The notes: generated by a model from the letters alone, not told the origin. A stretch of 64,000 nucleotides of DNA from Pseudomonas silesiensis (GCF_001661075.1 NZ_CP014870.1:5585703-5649702), one strand, 5' to 3'; positions 46,588-55,117 are shown, numbered from the stretch's first letter. A program made the numbers and translations.

Positions 46588-47301
46588 TTATTTAACATTC
46601 AAATGCTTACTTGGCATGACCGCCAACGTTGACTGTATACTTCGCATAGCTCCTAAGTACCTCCATGATGCCGCAAACCTCCCCTCTGCAACTTCCATTA
46701 AAAACGTAAGATGCCCAATATACCCTCTAGCAAAATAGGGCTTCTTCCGGAAAAATCTCTTACATGCCGGAGTATCCAATGAATAAATCAGCCCTCCATC
46801 CTCCTTGATTTTTTTCATCTTCTCTCGCGCGACAGCCCGAGCTTTCCTGGCAGAAAGCTCACGAAGTGCAACCACCTCTTTTACAACCATTGTTGTTTCC
46901 AATACAATCGGGCACCCTCCTTCAAAAAAATTGACATCCGCTTCATATTTCCCAAAAAAATCATCCATATAGTCCAGTACTACACCTGTTTTATTAAGAT
47001 GTAGATTAATTACTGCAGAATCAAGCTGCATACAGTATTGATTAAAATCCAAGCATGGTTCACGAGCTTCTAAAAACCGTACGACATCCTGCTGAGGCTT
47101 TAAATAGAGCGACCTCATATAAATACGATCAATCCCCTCTGGAGAGATGCTTTTATCGTTTATTACCTCCATCCCACCAAATCGCTCTACAACCCACCAA
47201 GCTTCTTTGGCTTCAGAAGCAAACCAATACACCCCGTATAAAATCACAAGCAAACAAACCGCGATAAAACAAAGTATATTTTTGATCAACGGAACGATCA
47301 T
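46588..47301 (-). CDS. Membrane-anchored hypothetical protein upstream of RTX gene
   Basis: 237 residues, not recognised. One N-terminal hydrophobic helix (IKNILCFIAVCLLVILYGVY, residues 6-27), then a soluble region with Cys pairs (REPCLDFNQYCMQLDSA, GGCPIV, TPACKRFFRKK) and a basic helix (ARKARAVAREKMKKIKED). Orientation suggests a periplasmic or cytoplasmic anchored domain. It ends 15 bp before the RTX gene, in the same direction, so the two are likely co-expressed. Candidate partner or immunity protein, by position only. AT-rich like its neighbours. Confidence 0.7.
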   Translation of the reverse strand: MIVPLIKNILCFIAVCLLVILYGVYWFASEAKEAWWVVERFGGMEVINDKSISPEGIDRIYMRSLYLKPQQDVVRFLEAREPCLDFNQYCMQLDSAVINLHLNKTGVVLDYMDDFFGKYEADVNFFEGGCPIVLETTMVVKEVVALRELSARKARAVAREKMKKIKEDGGLIYSLDTPACKRFFRKKPYFARGYIGHLTFLMEVAEGRFAASWRYLGAMRSIQSTLAVMPSKHLNVK

Positions 47302-47329
47302 CCAATACCTCCTAATTATTACATTCAGA

Positions 47330-47401
47330 CCACTAGCAACTCTTCAAACGTTACCAATCACACCTCCCTATATTCACGCAGCCAATTTCCGACAATTACC
47401 A
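47330..47401. repeat. Spacer repeat copy A
   Basis: ACTAGCAACTCTTCAAACGT then TACCAATCACACCTCCCT. Related to copies at 48180 and 49381; see findings. It lies just upstream of the 237-residue gene. The 247-base gap holds nothing else. Confidence 0.6.
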
Positions 47402-47549
47402 ACGAGAGAACATCATAAAAACAGTATCCCCTCTGCTTCTCCGTGCGAGCTCCAACCAAGTGAGGAACCGTGAATTTTTCTTCGTTAACTTACGTGCACA
47501 GATACAAACTGTAATAGACACAGCATTCATTTAGATGCTTGGATAGATT

Positions 47550-48095
47550 TCATTGACCGATCATAGATACCGAACCAAACACTTGAATTTGTGCCAATTC
47601 GGATGAGGCGGTCGTGAGAGTCAACAACATTTTTCGTGCCGTTTTTGGAAGTGACAATTCGTAAGAAATAGTTTGTATTTTTCCGTTTAAGTCTGTTTGC
47701 GCTTGCTCGTTTTTCACTTGCTTTGCAGTGATCGGCGCGGGCGGGGTCGCGAACAACTCAGTAAAGAATTTAATTGCGGTCTCAGTACTTGCCTTGCGAG
47801 CATGCACTGCGCAAAAACTCTTCCCAATCGGAAGGATCAGCACAAACTTTCCATTTTTGTCTGGAATTGGCCAAGCGTCTCCTGGATAACCTGCCAGAAA
47901 CATTGCAGCCTGTTCAGGAGGAAGCTTTGGCATAAGCTTCATCTTTTGTCGAAAAACCTCAAGGTTTAAAATATTCTCAAGGCAAAGCGACGTGTAAACT
48001 TTAAAAAACGAGTGGGTTTGATCGTCACCTTCGCTACCAAAGCAAACGTTTGACGTCAGGATGAGCACAAATATAACGGCGATAATTCTGGGCAT
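47550..48095 (-). CDS. Small secreted protein, paralogue 1
   Basis: 181 residues, signal peptide MPRIIAVIFVLILTSNVCFG, cleavage near CFG|SEGD. The mature protein contains YTSLCLENILNLEVFRQKMK, then AMFLAGYPGDAWPIPDKNGK, FCAVHARKASTETAIKFFTE and a beta-rich tail. It is clearly paralogous to the gene at 48569. I recall this shape as the NMCC_0638-type (lipo)protein family found near RTX genes, but cannot confirm. ATG 48095 has GGAG 7 bases before it; the in-frame upstream start lacks a signal. Function unknown; position near the RTX protease makes an immunity or chaperone role possible. Confidence 0.75.
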   Translation of the reverse strand: MPRIIAVIFVLILTSNVCFGSEGDDQTHSFFKVYTSLCLENILNLEVFRQKMKLMPKLPPEQAAMFLAGYPGDAWPIPDKNGKFVLILPIGKSFCAVHARKASTETAIKFFTELFATPPAPITAKQVKNEQAQTDLNGKIQTISYELSLPKTARKMLLTLTTASSELAQIQVFGSVSMIGQ

Positions 48096-48179
48096 GGAAA
48101 ATCTCCGTAAATCTAACAATTAAGCTAAGGACGACCCCAACGTTTACTAATGCAGTGCCACATAAAGAACATAATTTTC

Positions 48180-48268
48180 ATACTACTACCAACCATACAA
48201 AAGTCATCAATCACACTTCCTACAATTACGTAGGCCTCTTCTGATAATCGGCCCCAATCCCGTAGGAG
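48180..48268. repeat. Spacer repeat copy B
   Basis: ATACTACTACCAACCATACA then AAAGTCATCAATCACACTTC, CTACAATTACGTAGG and CTGATAATCG. Upstream of paralogue 1 and most like copy C. Confidence 0.7.
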
Positions 48269-48381
48269 TCTTCGCACAATTATTCACAAAAATAATAACT
48301 ATCATTGAAGGGCGACCCGTTTTTACTATCAAATAATTTCAGACTGGCATTATCTGCGCGCTACTATCGTGGACGCCACTG

Positions 48382-48489
48382 CTACGCTGAAGCGATCCGC
48401 ATGACTGCTGTGTCGCTGATGCTCAGGCTATCCAGATAAAACTGCGCCAATTTATCACTGGGTGGGACATTCGAATCTAGCTGCACTCC
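48382..48489 (-). pseudogene. Fragment of an RTX gene
   Basis: The reverse strand reads GVQLDSNVPPSDKLAQFYLD, then SLSISD, ending in a stop at 48382. It matches the intact protein (GEIQLDPNVRPNEYLSQFYL, then DSPSSSEPD) over about 23 residues, roughly 15 identical. The frame is open further upstream but without similarity. I see no start or further domains, so it is a remnant of a second RTX gene, directly 3' of paralogue 2. The rest of 48096-48568 shows copy B and AT-rich sequence. Confidence 0.7.
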
Positions 48490-48568
48490 GGCCGCCGAAT
48501 TCGGAAAAACGTACGCCAACATGCAGTTAAACGTGTCGCACAGTTCCGTTTGATCACTGGGTAAGACT

Positions 48569-49114
48569 TCATTGACGGATGACCGCCGCCGAACCCAGCA
48601 CTTGAAGTTCTGCGGAATCGGATGGGGTTGTCGAGAGAGTGAACAACAATTTTAGCGGCGCGCCTGGAGTTGACCACTCGTAGGAAACAGTTTGTACTGG
48701 CCCATTTACGACGTCTTGTGTTTGTTCGTTTTTCACTTGCGTTGCGATGAGCGGATACGGCGCGTCTGCGACCAGGCTAGTGAACCTCTTTATTGCAGTC
48801 TCAGTACTTGCCCTGTGAGCATGCACAGCGCAAAAATTCTTGCTGCTATGAATGGTAAGCACAAACTTTCCATGTTTGTCTGGAACAGGCCAAGCGTCGC
48901 CGGGACGCCCCCCCAAGAATGGCGCTGCCTTTTCAGGAGGAAACTGTGGCATAGGTTTCAACTGTTCTCGGAGCGCCTCAAGATTTAAAAGATTCTTCAT
49001 GCAAAGCAATGCGTAGATATTAGCGAACGAATTGGCTTGAGCGTCACCTTCGCTGCCAAGACAAACATTCGACGTCAGTGCAAGCATAAGTATAACGACG
49101 ATAAATCTCGGCAT
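48569..49114 (-). CDS. Small secreted protein, paralogue 2
   Basis: 181 residues, same length and layout as paralogue 1: signal peptide MPRFIVVILMLALTSNVCLG, ENS-type cleavage near CLG|SEGD, then YALLCMKNLLNLEALREQLK, PFLGGRPGDAWPVPDKHGKF and FCAVHAHRASTETAIKRFTS. Conserved Cys residues suggest one disulfide. The ribosome site is a run of G before ATG 49114. It is followed by the RTX fragment, so the original unit may have been this gene plus an RTX gene. Function not known. Confidence 0.75.
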   Translation of the reverse strand: MPRFIVVILMLALTSNVCLGSEGDAQANSFANIYALLCMKNLLNLEALREQLKPMPQFPPEKAAPFLGGRPGDAWPVPDKHGKFVLTIHSSKNFCAVHAHRASTETAIKRFTSLVADAPYPLIATQVKNEQTQDVVNGPVQTVSYEWSTPGAPLKLLFTLSTTPSDSAELQVLGSAAVIRQ

Positions 49115-49380
49115 TGAAAATCCCCCCAAGGCCCAAAATTCAAGATAAAAATGATCCGAAGAAGCTATCATTCAAAACACATTACCCATCTGCGCGACAG
49201 GCCAACGACTTCACGAAAACAAGTACTTTCAGATTAATTTTCGAGCTAATAAACCGAAAAAAGGTCAAGACCCAACGAATCCCGGCAAAATCAAGCCCAT
49301 ACCTTATCCAAAACTTGATCATGTAATGCCTCCTCAAATATCAGACAACGAAAACCTTCACATTGGTGACATAACAATCA

Positions 49381-49465
49381 GATTACTAGCAACTCACCAA
49401 ATGTCATTACTCACGCTTCCCACAATCTTGTAGGCATCATCCGATAATTATTGCCACTTGTAGGA
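49381..49465. repeat. Spacer repeat copy C
   Basis: GATTACTAGCAACTCACCAA then ATGTCATTACTCACGCTTCC, CACAATCTTGTAGG and CCGATAATTA. The 49115-49542 gap is AT-rich and otherwise unrecognised; short frames in it are not supported. Confidence 0.7.
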
Positions 49466-49542
49466 CGTGCCTTACATGTGCGCTCCAACAAATGCAATCA
49501 CTGCCCCACCCGAAAAAACAATCTCTTTTCCAGCCTGAAAAC

Positions 49543-50961
49543 TCACCGCTCCCTCAAACTCTCATTCGCGTACTGCTGCAACGGACTCAAGAAATACTCA
49601 ATCACCCTCCGCTCATCCGTCTTCACTTCAGCCGTCACAGACATCCCAGGAGACAACGAGACCTTCTCCCCTCTAACGATCAGATGATCCGCCTTCAGCC
49701 GTATCCGACTGCCATACACACGCCCCTTCTTCTCATCCTCAATCGCATCACTTGAAACGCTGACAACCTCGCCCTCCACCGTCCCATACTTGGTAAAAGT
49801 GAAGGTCTCCACCTTGACCGTGACGGCCTGCCCCGCTCGAACGAATCCGACGTCCTTGTTCTCCAGGAACGCCTCGACTTCCACCGGCTGGTTATCCGGA
49901 ACGATCACCATCAGTGGCTGGGCCGCGGTGACTACGCCGCCGACGGTGTGAATCGCCAGTTGCTGAACGGTGCCCGCTACCGGAGCGTTGAGCAGGGTCA
50001 GTGATTCCTGGTAGCGGGCCTTGGCCAGTTCCTGTACCAGTCGTGCGACTTTTTGATCGGCCTGTTGCTGCAGGTCGAGCATGGCCCGGCGGGTCTGGGC
50101 GACGACGCCTTCACGGCGGCGCTGGGCTTCTGCCCGGGCGGCGGAGTATTGCAGCACGCTGGCCTGTTGCACCCGCAGGTGGCGCTGCAGGTCCAGGCGG
50201 GCCTGTTCTTTTTCCAGGTATTCGTGACGGGCCACGTATTGCTCGGTGAGCAAGCGTTGATAGTCTTCGGCCAGTTGGGTGGCGATCGGCAGGGTTTTCA
50301 GCAGGTTCGAGACCTGCGCCCGGGCGGCCTGTATTTCGGCGCTGCGCTGGAGGATTTCCGCATCGACCAGCTCGAGGCTGCTGCGGTATTCCTGGTATTG
50401 CCCTTGGAGCCAGCGCTGTGCGGCCAGCACTTGCTCGGGGTTGGCGTGCTCGATGGCGCCGATCAGGGAGTCCGGGGGCTGGCGGTGGTTGATCGCATCG
50501 AGCATTGCCGTGCCCCGGGCGCTGTCGATGCGCGCGGCCAGCAGGTCGCTCTGGATGAGTTTGACGTCGGCATCGGCGGACGTCGGATCGAGTTCGACCA
50601 GGCGCTCACCGACCCTGACTGTCTGGCCGTCGCTGACATGGATGGCTTTGACCACGGCGGTTTCGCTGGATTGAATCAACTTGATTTTACCGCTGGGGAC
50701 GATCTTGCCCGGTGCGATCGCGACCACTTCTATCTTGCCGATCGAGGCCCACAGCACTGTCAGCATGGCGAAGGCCATGATGCTCCAGAGGAAGACCCGG
50801 GGAGCCGGGTGCACGGGCTTGTCCTGGAGCGCCAGGGCCGCGGGTAGAAACTGGATTTCATGGGGCAGGCGCCCCGCCGGCGCGTCCATCTGTCGGCGCT
50901 GGCGCCAGGACTGACGCCAGGCGTCGCGGTAGCGCTGCAAAAGATCAAGGCTTGCGGTCAT
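49543..50961 (-). CDS. Type I secretion periplasmic adaptor (HlyD family)
   Basis: 472 residues, membrane-fusion protein linking the ABC exporter to TolC. A cytoplasmic N-terminus, one membrane helix (VFLWSIMAFAMLTVLWASIG, ~57-77), a lipoyl half (VVAIAPGKIVPSGKIKLIQS), a long coiled-coil middle (RSAEIQAARAQVSNLLKTL and AQRRREGVVAQTRRAMLDLQ), then the second lipoyl and beta-barrel part (LNAPVAGTVQQLAIHTVGGV). It lies 62 bp behind the ABC exporter gene. Confidence 0.93.
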   Translation of the reverse strand: MTASLDLLQRYRDAWRQSWRQRRQMDAPAGRLPHEIQFLPAALALQDKPVHPAPRVFLWSIMAFAMLTVLWASIGKIEVVAIAPGKIVPSGKIKLIQSSETAVVKAIHVSDGQTVRVGERLVELDPTSADADVKLIQSDLLAARIDSARGTAMLDAINHRQPPDSLIGAIEHANPEQVLAAQRWLQGQYQEYRSSLELVDAEILQRSAEIQAARAQVSNLLKTLPIATQLAEDYQRLLTEQYVARHEYLEKEQARLDLQRHLRVQQASVLQYSAARAEAQRRREGVVAQTRRAMLDLQQQADQKVARLVQELAKARYQESLTLLNAPVAGTVQQLAIHTVGGVVTAAQPLMVIVPDNQPVEVEAFLENKDVGFVRAGQAVTVKVETFTFTKYGTVEGEVVSVSSDAIEDEKKGRVYGSRIRLKADHLIVRGEKVSLSPGMSVTAEVKTDERRVIEYFLSPLQQYANESLRER

Positions 50962-51023
50962 GTGACAATCACTCCGTGAGTCAACAACAGGCGGGGTCGG
51001 CGATGCTTCAGGTGGCTGGTCGT

Positions 51024-53162
51024 TCAGCCTTGCTGCAGGCGGTGCAGCCGGCAGTAGTGCTCCGCCTGTTGGGCGATGAGTTCGGCATGTGAGCCCTGTT
51101 CGACGATTTGCCCGCGATCCACCACGAGGATGCGATGGGCATCCCGCACGGCGGACAGTCGGTGGGCGATGATGATCACGCTGCGCCCCTGGCAGATGGT
51201 CTGCATGTTCTGCTGGATGATCCGCTCGGACTCGTAGTCCAGGGCGCTGGTGGCTTCGTCGAAGATGAGGATGCGGGGGTCGCCCATCAGCGCCCGGGCG
51301 ATGGCGATGCGCTGTCGCTGGCCGCCGGACAGCGAAGCGCCGTGTTCGCCGACGACGGTGTCGTAGCCTTCCGGCAATTCGAGGATGAAGGCATGGGCAC
51401 CGGCCATTTTTGCGGCCTCGATCACCGCTTCGAGGGGAGCGCCCGGGTCGCTCAGGGCTATGTTTTCGCGGATGCTGCGGTTGAACAGCATGCTGTCCTG
51501 CAACACCACGCCAATCTGCCGGCGCAGGGATGAAACATCGGTCACCGCCAAGTCCATGCCATCGACCAGCACCCGGCCACGCTCGGGGACGTACAAGCGC
51601 TGGAGCAGGCGAGTCAAGGTGCTTTTGCCGGAACCGGACCGACCGACAACCCCGATCACTTCACCGGCTTCGACCTGCAGGTTTACCCCACGCAACACTT
51701 CGGAGCCATCGGTGCGATAGCGAAAATGCACCTGGTCGAACTCGATATGGCCTTTGAGCGGCGGCAGCGTGCTGCGGGTGCCCTGGGTCAACTCGGTGGG
51801 TGTATTGAGAATGTCACCCAGGCGCTGGACCGAAACACCCGTCTGCTGGAAGCTGGTCCAGAGCTGCGCCAGGCGCATGATCGGTTGCGATACGCGCCCG
51901 GCAAGCATGTTGAAAGCAATCAACTCACCCACCGACAACTGGCCGTCGATGACCAGCTGGGCACCCAGCCACAGTGTTGCCACGGTGACCAGTTTGCCAA
52001 TCAGGGACACGCTTTCGTTAGCGATAGCGGACAGGTTCTGGGTCTTGAACCCGGCCGCGACATAGGCCGCCAACTGGTTGTCCCACTTGCGCATGATCTG
52101 CGGCTCGACCGCCATCGACTTGAGCGTATCGATACCGTTCACCGTCTCCACCAGAAACGCCTGGTTCTCGGCACCGCGCGCAAAACTGTCTTGCAGCCTC
52201 GATCTCAACAACGGCGTGATCAATAGCGAGACCAGCACATACAGCGGTAACGACAGGAGCACGATCAAGGTCAACCAGCCGCTGTAACAGAACATCACGA
52301 CGATGAAGGCTACTGAAAACAGCACGTCCAACAGCAAGGTGATGGCATTGCCCGTGAGGAAGCTGCGGATGTTTTCCAGTTCACGCACACGGGCCACCGA
52401 GTCGCCCACGCGCCGCGCCTGAAAATAAGCCAAGGGCAAGCCGATCAAATGGTGGAACAGGCGTGAGCCCAGTTCCACATCGATGCGGCTGGTGGTGTGG
52501 GCAAATACGTAGCTGCGCAAACCGCTGAGGGCGGACTCGAAGACCATCACCGCCAGCAAGCCGGAGGCGATGACATCCAGGGTGGTCAAGCCCTGATGCA
52601 CCAGCACCTTGTCCATGACCACCTGGAAGAACAGCGGTGTCACCAGTGCGAACAGTTGCAGGACAAAGGAAACCACCACGATTTCGCCCAGCAGCTTTCG
52701 GTGTTTGACGATGGCCGGGATGAACCAGGTGAAGTCGAAGCGCGAGTTCTCCCCGGGCAGTGCGGATTCGGAACGAACCAACAGCAACCCCCCGCTCCAT
52801 CGAGCTTGCAGCTGGTCAAGGCTGATCACCTCGGGTCGGCTGGCGCGAGGATCCTGGATCAGGGCTTTTCCCTCATCCAGTTTGGCGATGATAAAAAAGC
52901 CGCCGTCACGATCCGTTGCAATCGCCGGTAGCGGGGTACGGTCAAGACGGGCAATCGTTGTTTTCACCGACTTGGCCTTGAAGCCCGACTTGCGCGCAGC
53001 CAAGAGCAATTCGGATTGTCCGAGCGCTTGCCCTTGGGTAGAAAACAGGTAGCTAAGGTGTTCGGTCGACGCCGCCACATTATGGAAGCGGGCCAGCATG
53101 ACCAGGCAGGCAACACCGCTGTCGATGTCCGCAGTGGATTCAATCTTTTCTTCTTCGCTCAT
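51024..53162 (-). CDS. Type I secretion ABC exporter (HlyB-like, inactive C39 domain)
   Basis: 712 residues. Residues 1-125 are a C39-peptidase-like domain in which the catalytic Cys is lost (IDSGVACLVML has Ser where CG is expected), as in HlyB; such domains bind RTX substrates rather than cutting a leader. A six-helix membrane domain follows (~150-430) and then the ATPase: Walker A GRSGSGKST, signature LSGGQRQRIAIARAL, Walker B ILIFDEATSALD, switch His in IIAHRLS. Exports the RTX protein, by context. Confidence 0.95.
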   Translation of the reverse strand: MSEEEKIESTADIDSGVACLVMLARFHNVAASTEHLSYLFSTQGQALGQSELLLAARKSGFKAKSVKTTIARLDRTPLPAIATDRDGGFFIIAKLDEGKALIQDPRASRPEVISLDQLQARWSGGLLLVRSESALPGENSRFDFTWFIPAIVKHRKLLGEIVVVSFVLQLFALVTPLFFQVVMDKVLVHQGLTTLDVIASGLLAVMVFESALSGLRSYVFAHTTSRIDVELGSRLFHHLIGLPLAYFQARRVGDSVARVRELENIRSFLTGNAITLLLDVLFSVAFIVVMFCYSGWLTLIVLLSLPLYVLVSLLITPLLRSRLQDSFARGAENQAFLVETVNGIDTLKSMAVEPQIMRKWDNQLAAYVAAGFKTQNLSAIANESVSLIGKLVTVATLWLGAQLVIDGQLSVGELIAFNMLAGRVSQPIMRLAQLWTSFQQTGVSVQRLGDILNTPTELTQGTRSTLPPLKGHIEFDQVHFRYRTDGSEVLRGVNLQVEAGEVIGVVGRSGSGKSTLTRLLQRLYVPERGRVLVDGMDLAVTDVSSLRRQIGVVLQDSMLFNRSIRENIALSDPGAPLEAVIEAAKMAGAHAFILELPEGYDTVVGEHGASLSGGQRQRIAIARALMGDPRILIFDEATSALDYESERIIQQNMQTICQGRSVIIIAHRLSAVRDAHRILVVDRGQIVEQGSHAELIAQQAEHYCRLHRLQQG

Positions 53163-53226
53163 GAGACATCCTGGTCAATCGGAATGAAGCACTGAATGAG
53201 ATAAAAACTGCCGATGTATCACCGGA

Positions 53227-54642
53227 TCAAGTTCGCGCGGGACTATCGGGAGGAAGGAAATCCTGTTCAAAATCATAATTCCCGGACAGATAACTGTTCA
53301 GGCTTACAAGATCGTCCGGACTTAACAGTCCCGCCGCCTGTTTCAGTTTCAGGGTATTGATGATGTAGTCATAGCGCGCGTTGTTGTACTCCCTGACGAC
53401 GTTATAAAGCTGGCGTTGCGCATTAAGAACATCCGCAAAGTTTCGAGACCCCATCTCCCAACCTACCTGGTTTGCCTGTACCGACGCTCGACTGGACTGA
53501 ATGGACTGGCGTCTGGCTATTACCTGTTCGATATCGGAATTGACGGTGCGATGCAGATTACGAGTCACCAGCACTGTTTCCCGAAGCCGGTCTTCTTTTT
53601 CATATTGGCTTCGCGTCAACTGCTCGGTGGCTTCGCGCACTTGCGAACGGACCATGCCGCCTGAATACAAGGGAATATTAAGTTCAAGTGCGATGCTGCG
53701 TTGGGTAATATCATCCCGGTAGTTAGCGCCGCTCGTGACTTCACTGTTGCCTTTGCGATAGGAGACCACCGCATCCAGGGTGGGGGCGAATCCGGCCTTG
53801 CGTTGCCGCAAGGTATGTTCCGCCGCGACTACCGAAAATTGGCTGGCTTGCAGATTCAGGTTTTGTTGTACCGCCTGATTGACCCAGGCGTCCGCTTGCC
53901 CGGGTGCTGGCGCCACAATGGGCAGCCGGTGCTGGAGACCTTCAATCGCCGAATAGTGTCTGTTGGTCAGACGAGACAAGTCCCCGAACGCATCATGCAC
54001 CTTGCGCTCCGCCAGCTTGCGGTTGGCGTTGGCATTGTCGTACGCCGCCTTGGCATCCAACAGGTCGGTGATGCTGGCCGCCCCCCTGGCAAGTCGGCCC
54101 TGGGCCTGCTGTAGTTGACGCTGCAGAGCGGTTTCCTCTGCCTTGGACGCTGCCACCCTGTCCAGTGCTCGCAAGGTTTCGAAATAAGCTTGTGCCACGT
54201 TGAGGATCAGTAATTGTTCTTTTGCCAGCAGCTCGAATTGATCTTTGCTCAGCGTCGCTTGCGTGGCGTCCAGCTGGAACCAGCGATCGGCACGAAACAA
54301 CGGTTGAATCAAGTTGGCCTGAAGGGTTGAATCATTGCGAGAACGACTTGGAGAAGATCCGGTTTGGGTAACGGCAGCGGAGCGTGCCGAGGAGTTCAGG
54401 GTTGGTAATAACCCGGCGCGCGCCTGGGGTACTTTTTCCTTGAGGGATTCATAATGATGCCTGGCGGCCAACAACTGGGCATCACTCATTAACGCTTCTT
54501 CATAAACAGACATCAGGTTCGCGCGACCAGCATCTACATCTGCTCGCAGCGAAGATGGAAATAGTGAAAGCAAGACGACAAGTCCGATGATCTTCATCAG
54601 TACAATGTGTGCGCTCCAATTTCTAGCCCTCTCCCTCGGCAT
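53227..54642 (-). CDS. TolC-family outer-membrane channel
   Basis: 471 residues from ATG 54642; outer-membrane exit duct for type I secretion. After a hydrophobic signal (KIIGLVVLLSLFPSSLRA) come the OEP repeats with YEEALMSDAQLLAARHHYES, LLILNVAQAYFETLRALDRV, and, in the second half, SIALELNIPLYSGGMVRSQV and YEKEDRLRETVLVTRNLHRT. I used 54642, which has GGGGG 7 bases upstream; ATG 54597 would give a cleaner signal but lacks a ribosome site. First gene of the tolC-hlyB-hlyD run. Confidence 0.9.
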   Translation of the reverse strand: MPRERARNWSAHIVLMKIIGLVVLLSLFPSSLRADVDAGRANLMSVYEEALMSDAQLLAARHHYESLKEKVPQARAGLLPTLNSSARSAAVTQTGSSPSRSRNDSTLQANLIQPLFRADRWFQLDATQATLSKDQFELLAKEQLLILNVAQAYFETLRALDRVAASKAEETALQRQLQQAQGRLARGAASITDLLDAKAAYDNANANRKLAERKVHDAFGDLSRLTNRHYSAIEGLQHRLPIVAPAPGQADAWVNQAVQQNLNLQASQFSVVAAEHTLRQRKAGFAPTLDAVVSYRKGNSEVTSGANYRDDITQRSIALELNIPLYSGGMVRSQVREATEQLTRSQYEKEDRLRETVLVTRNLHRTVNSDIEQVIARRQSIQSSRASVQANQVGWEMGSRNFADVLNAQRQLYNVVREYNNARYDYIINTLKLKQAAGLLSPDDLVSLNSYLSGNYDFEQDFLPPDSPART

Positions 54643-54940
54643 ACTTTGACCCCCACTGGTTAAAACGTTATCTGAGTTGAATCCGTGCGATGGACACAAG
54701 GTGTTTCATCTGCTGACAAGATTACCCAGACGCTTGAATTAATGTGAGATACCGACTTCCGAGGCAGTTGTAATACTCATCCGGTAAATGATGATCAATT
54801 GGATAGTCACGTATAGGAAAAGTTACAAATGGAGTTTTCCTACAATGTTGAAATATTCGGACTACTTTTGGTTGGGGAAGGTTGGGGGATTGCGACAGGT
54901 GCAGTGTGAGTATTCTGGGTATTGAGTTGTTTGTGCCGGC

Positions 54941-55050
54941 CTCTTCGCTGGCAAGCCAGCTCCCACAGTGTTCTCTATGGAATGCAAATTTTGTGTTCAC
55001 TGAAACAGTGTCGGAGCGGGTTTGCTCCGGTCGGCGTTCCGACGAAGGCG
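54941..55050. repeat. REP pair beside the module's right end
   Basis: CTCTTCGCTGGCAAGCCAGC with TCCCACAG, and GTGTCGGAGCGGGTTTGCTC with CGGTCGGCGTTCCGACGAAG. Same arrangement as at 40960-41054. The remaining part of 54643-55117 has no gene I can support. Confidence 0.8.
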
Positions 55051-55104
55051 TCCGACCAGACACAAAAAAACCCGCCGATAATCACTCATCGACGGGTTTT
55101 TTAT
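55043..55104. repeat. Right copy of the direct repeat flanking the RTX/secretion module
   Basis: Identical to 41047 over the first 26 bases (CGAAGGCGTCCGACCAGACA then CAAAAA); the following terminator stems are alike (CCCGCCGA...CACTCAT...CGGGTTTTT). Confidence 0.85.
55064..55102. terminator. Terminator after cysNC
   Basis: AAAAAAACCCGCCGAT, short loop, ATCGACGGGTTTTTT, with T runs on either strand. It lies 16 bp after the cysNC stop. Confidence 0.9.
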
Positions 55105-55117
55105 TAACGGCTAACGC

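Noticed and set aside
46588..47301. Type VI or CDI immunity gene
   Set aside because: No neighbouring type VI or two-partner secretion genes; link to the RTX gene is by position only.
49451..49755. Short frames at the HlyD 3' end
   Set aside because: They overlap the HlyD gene on the other strand and have no coding signs.
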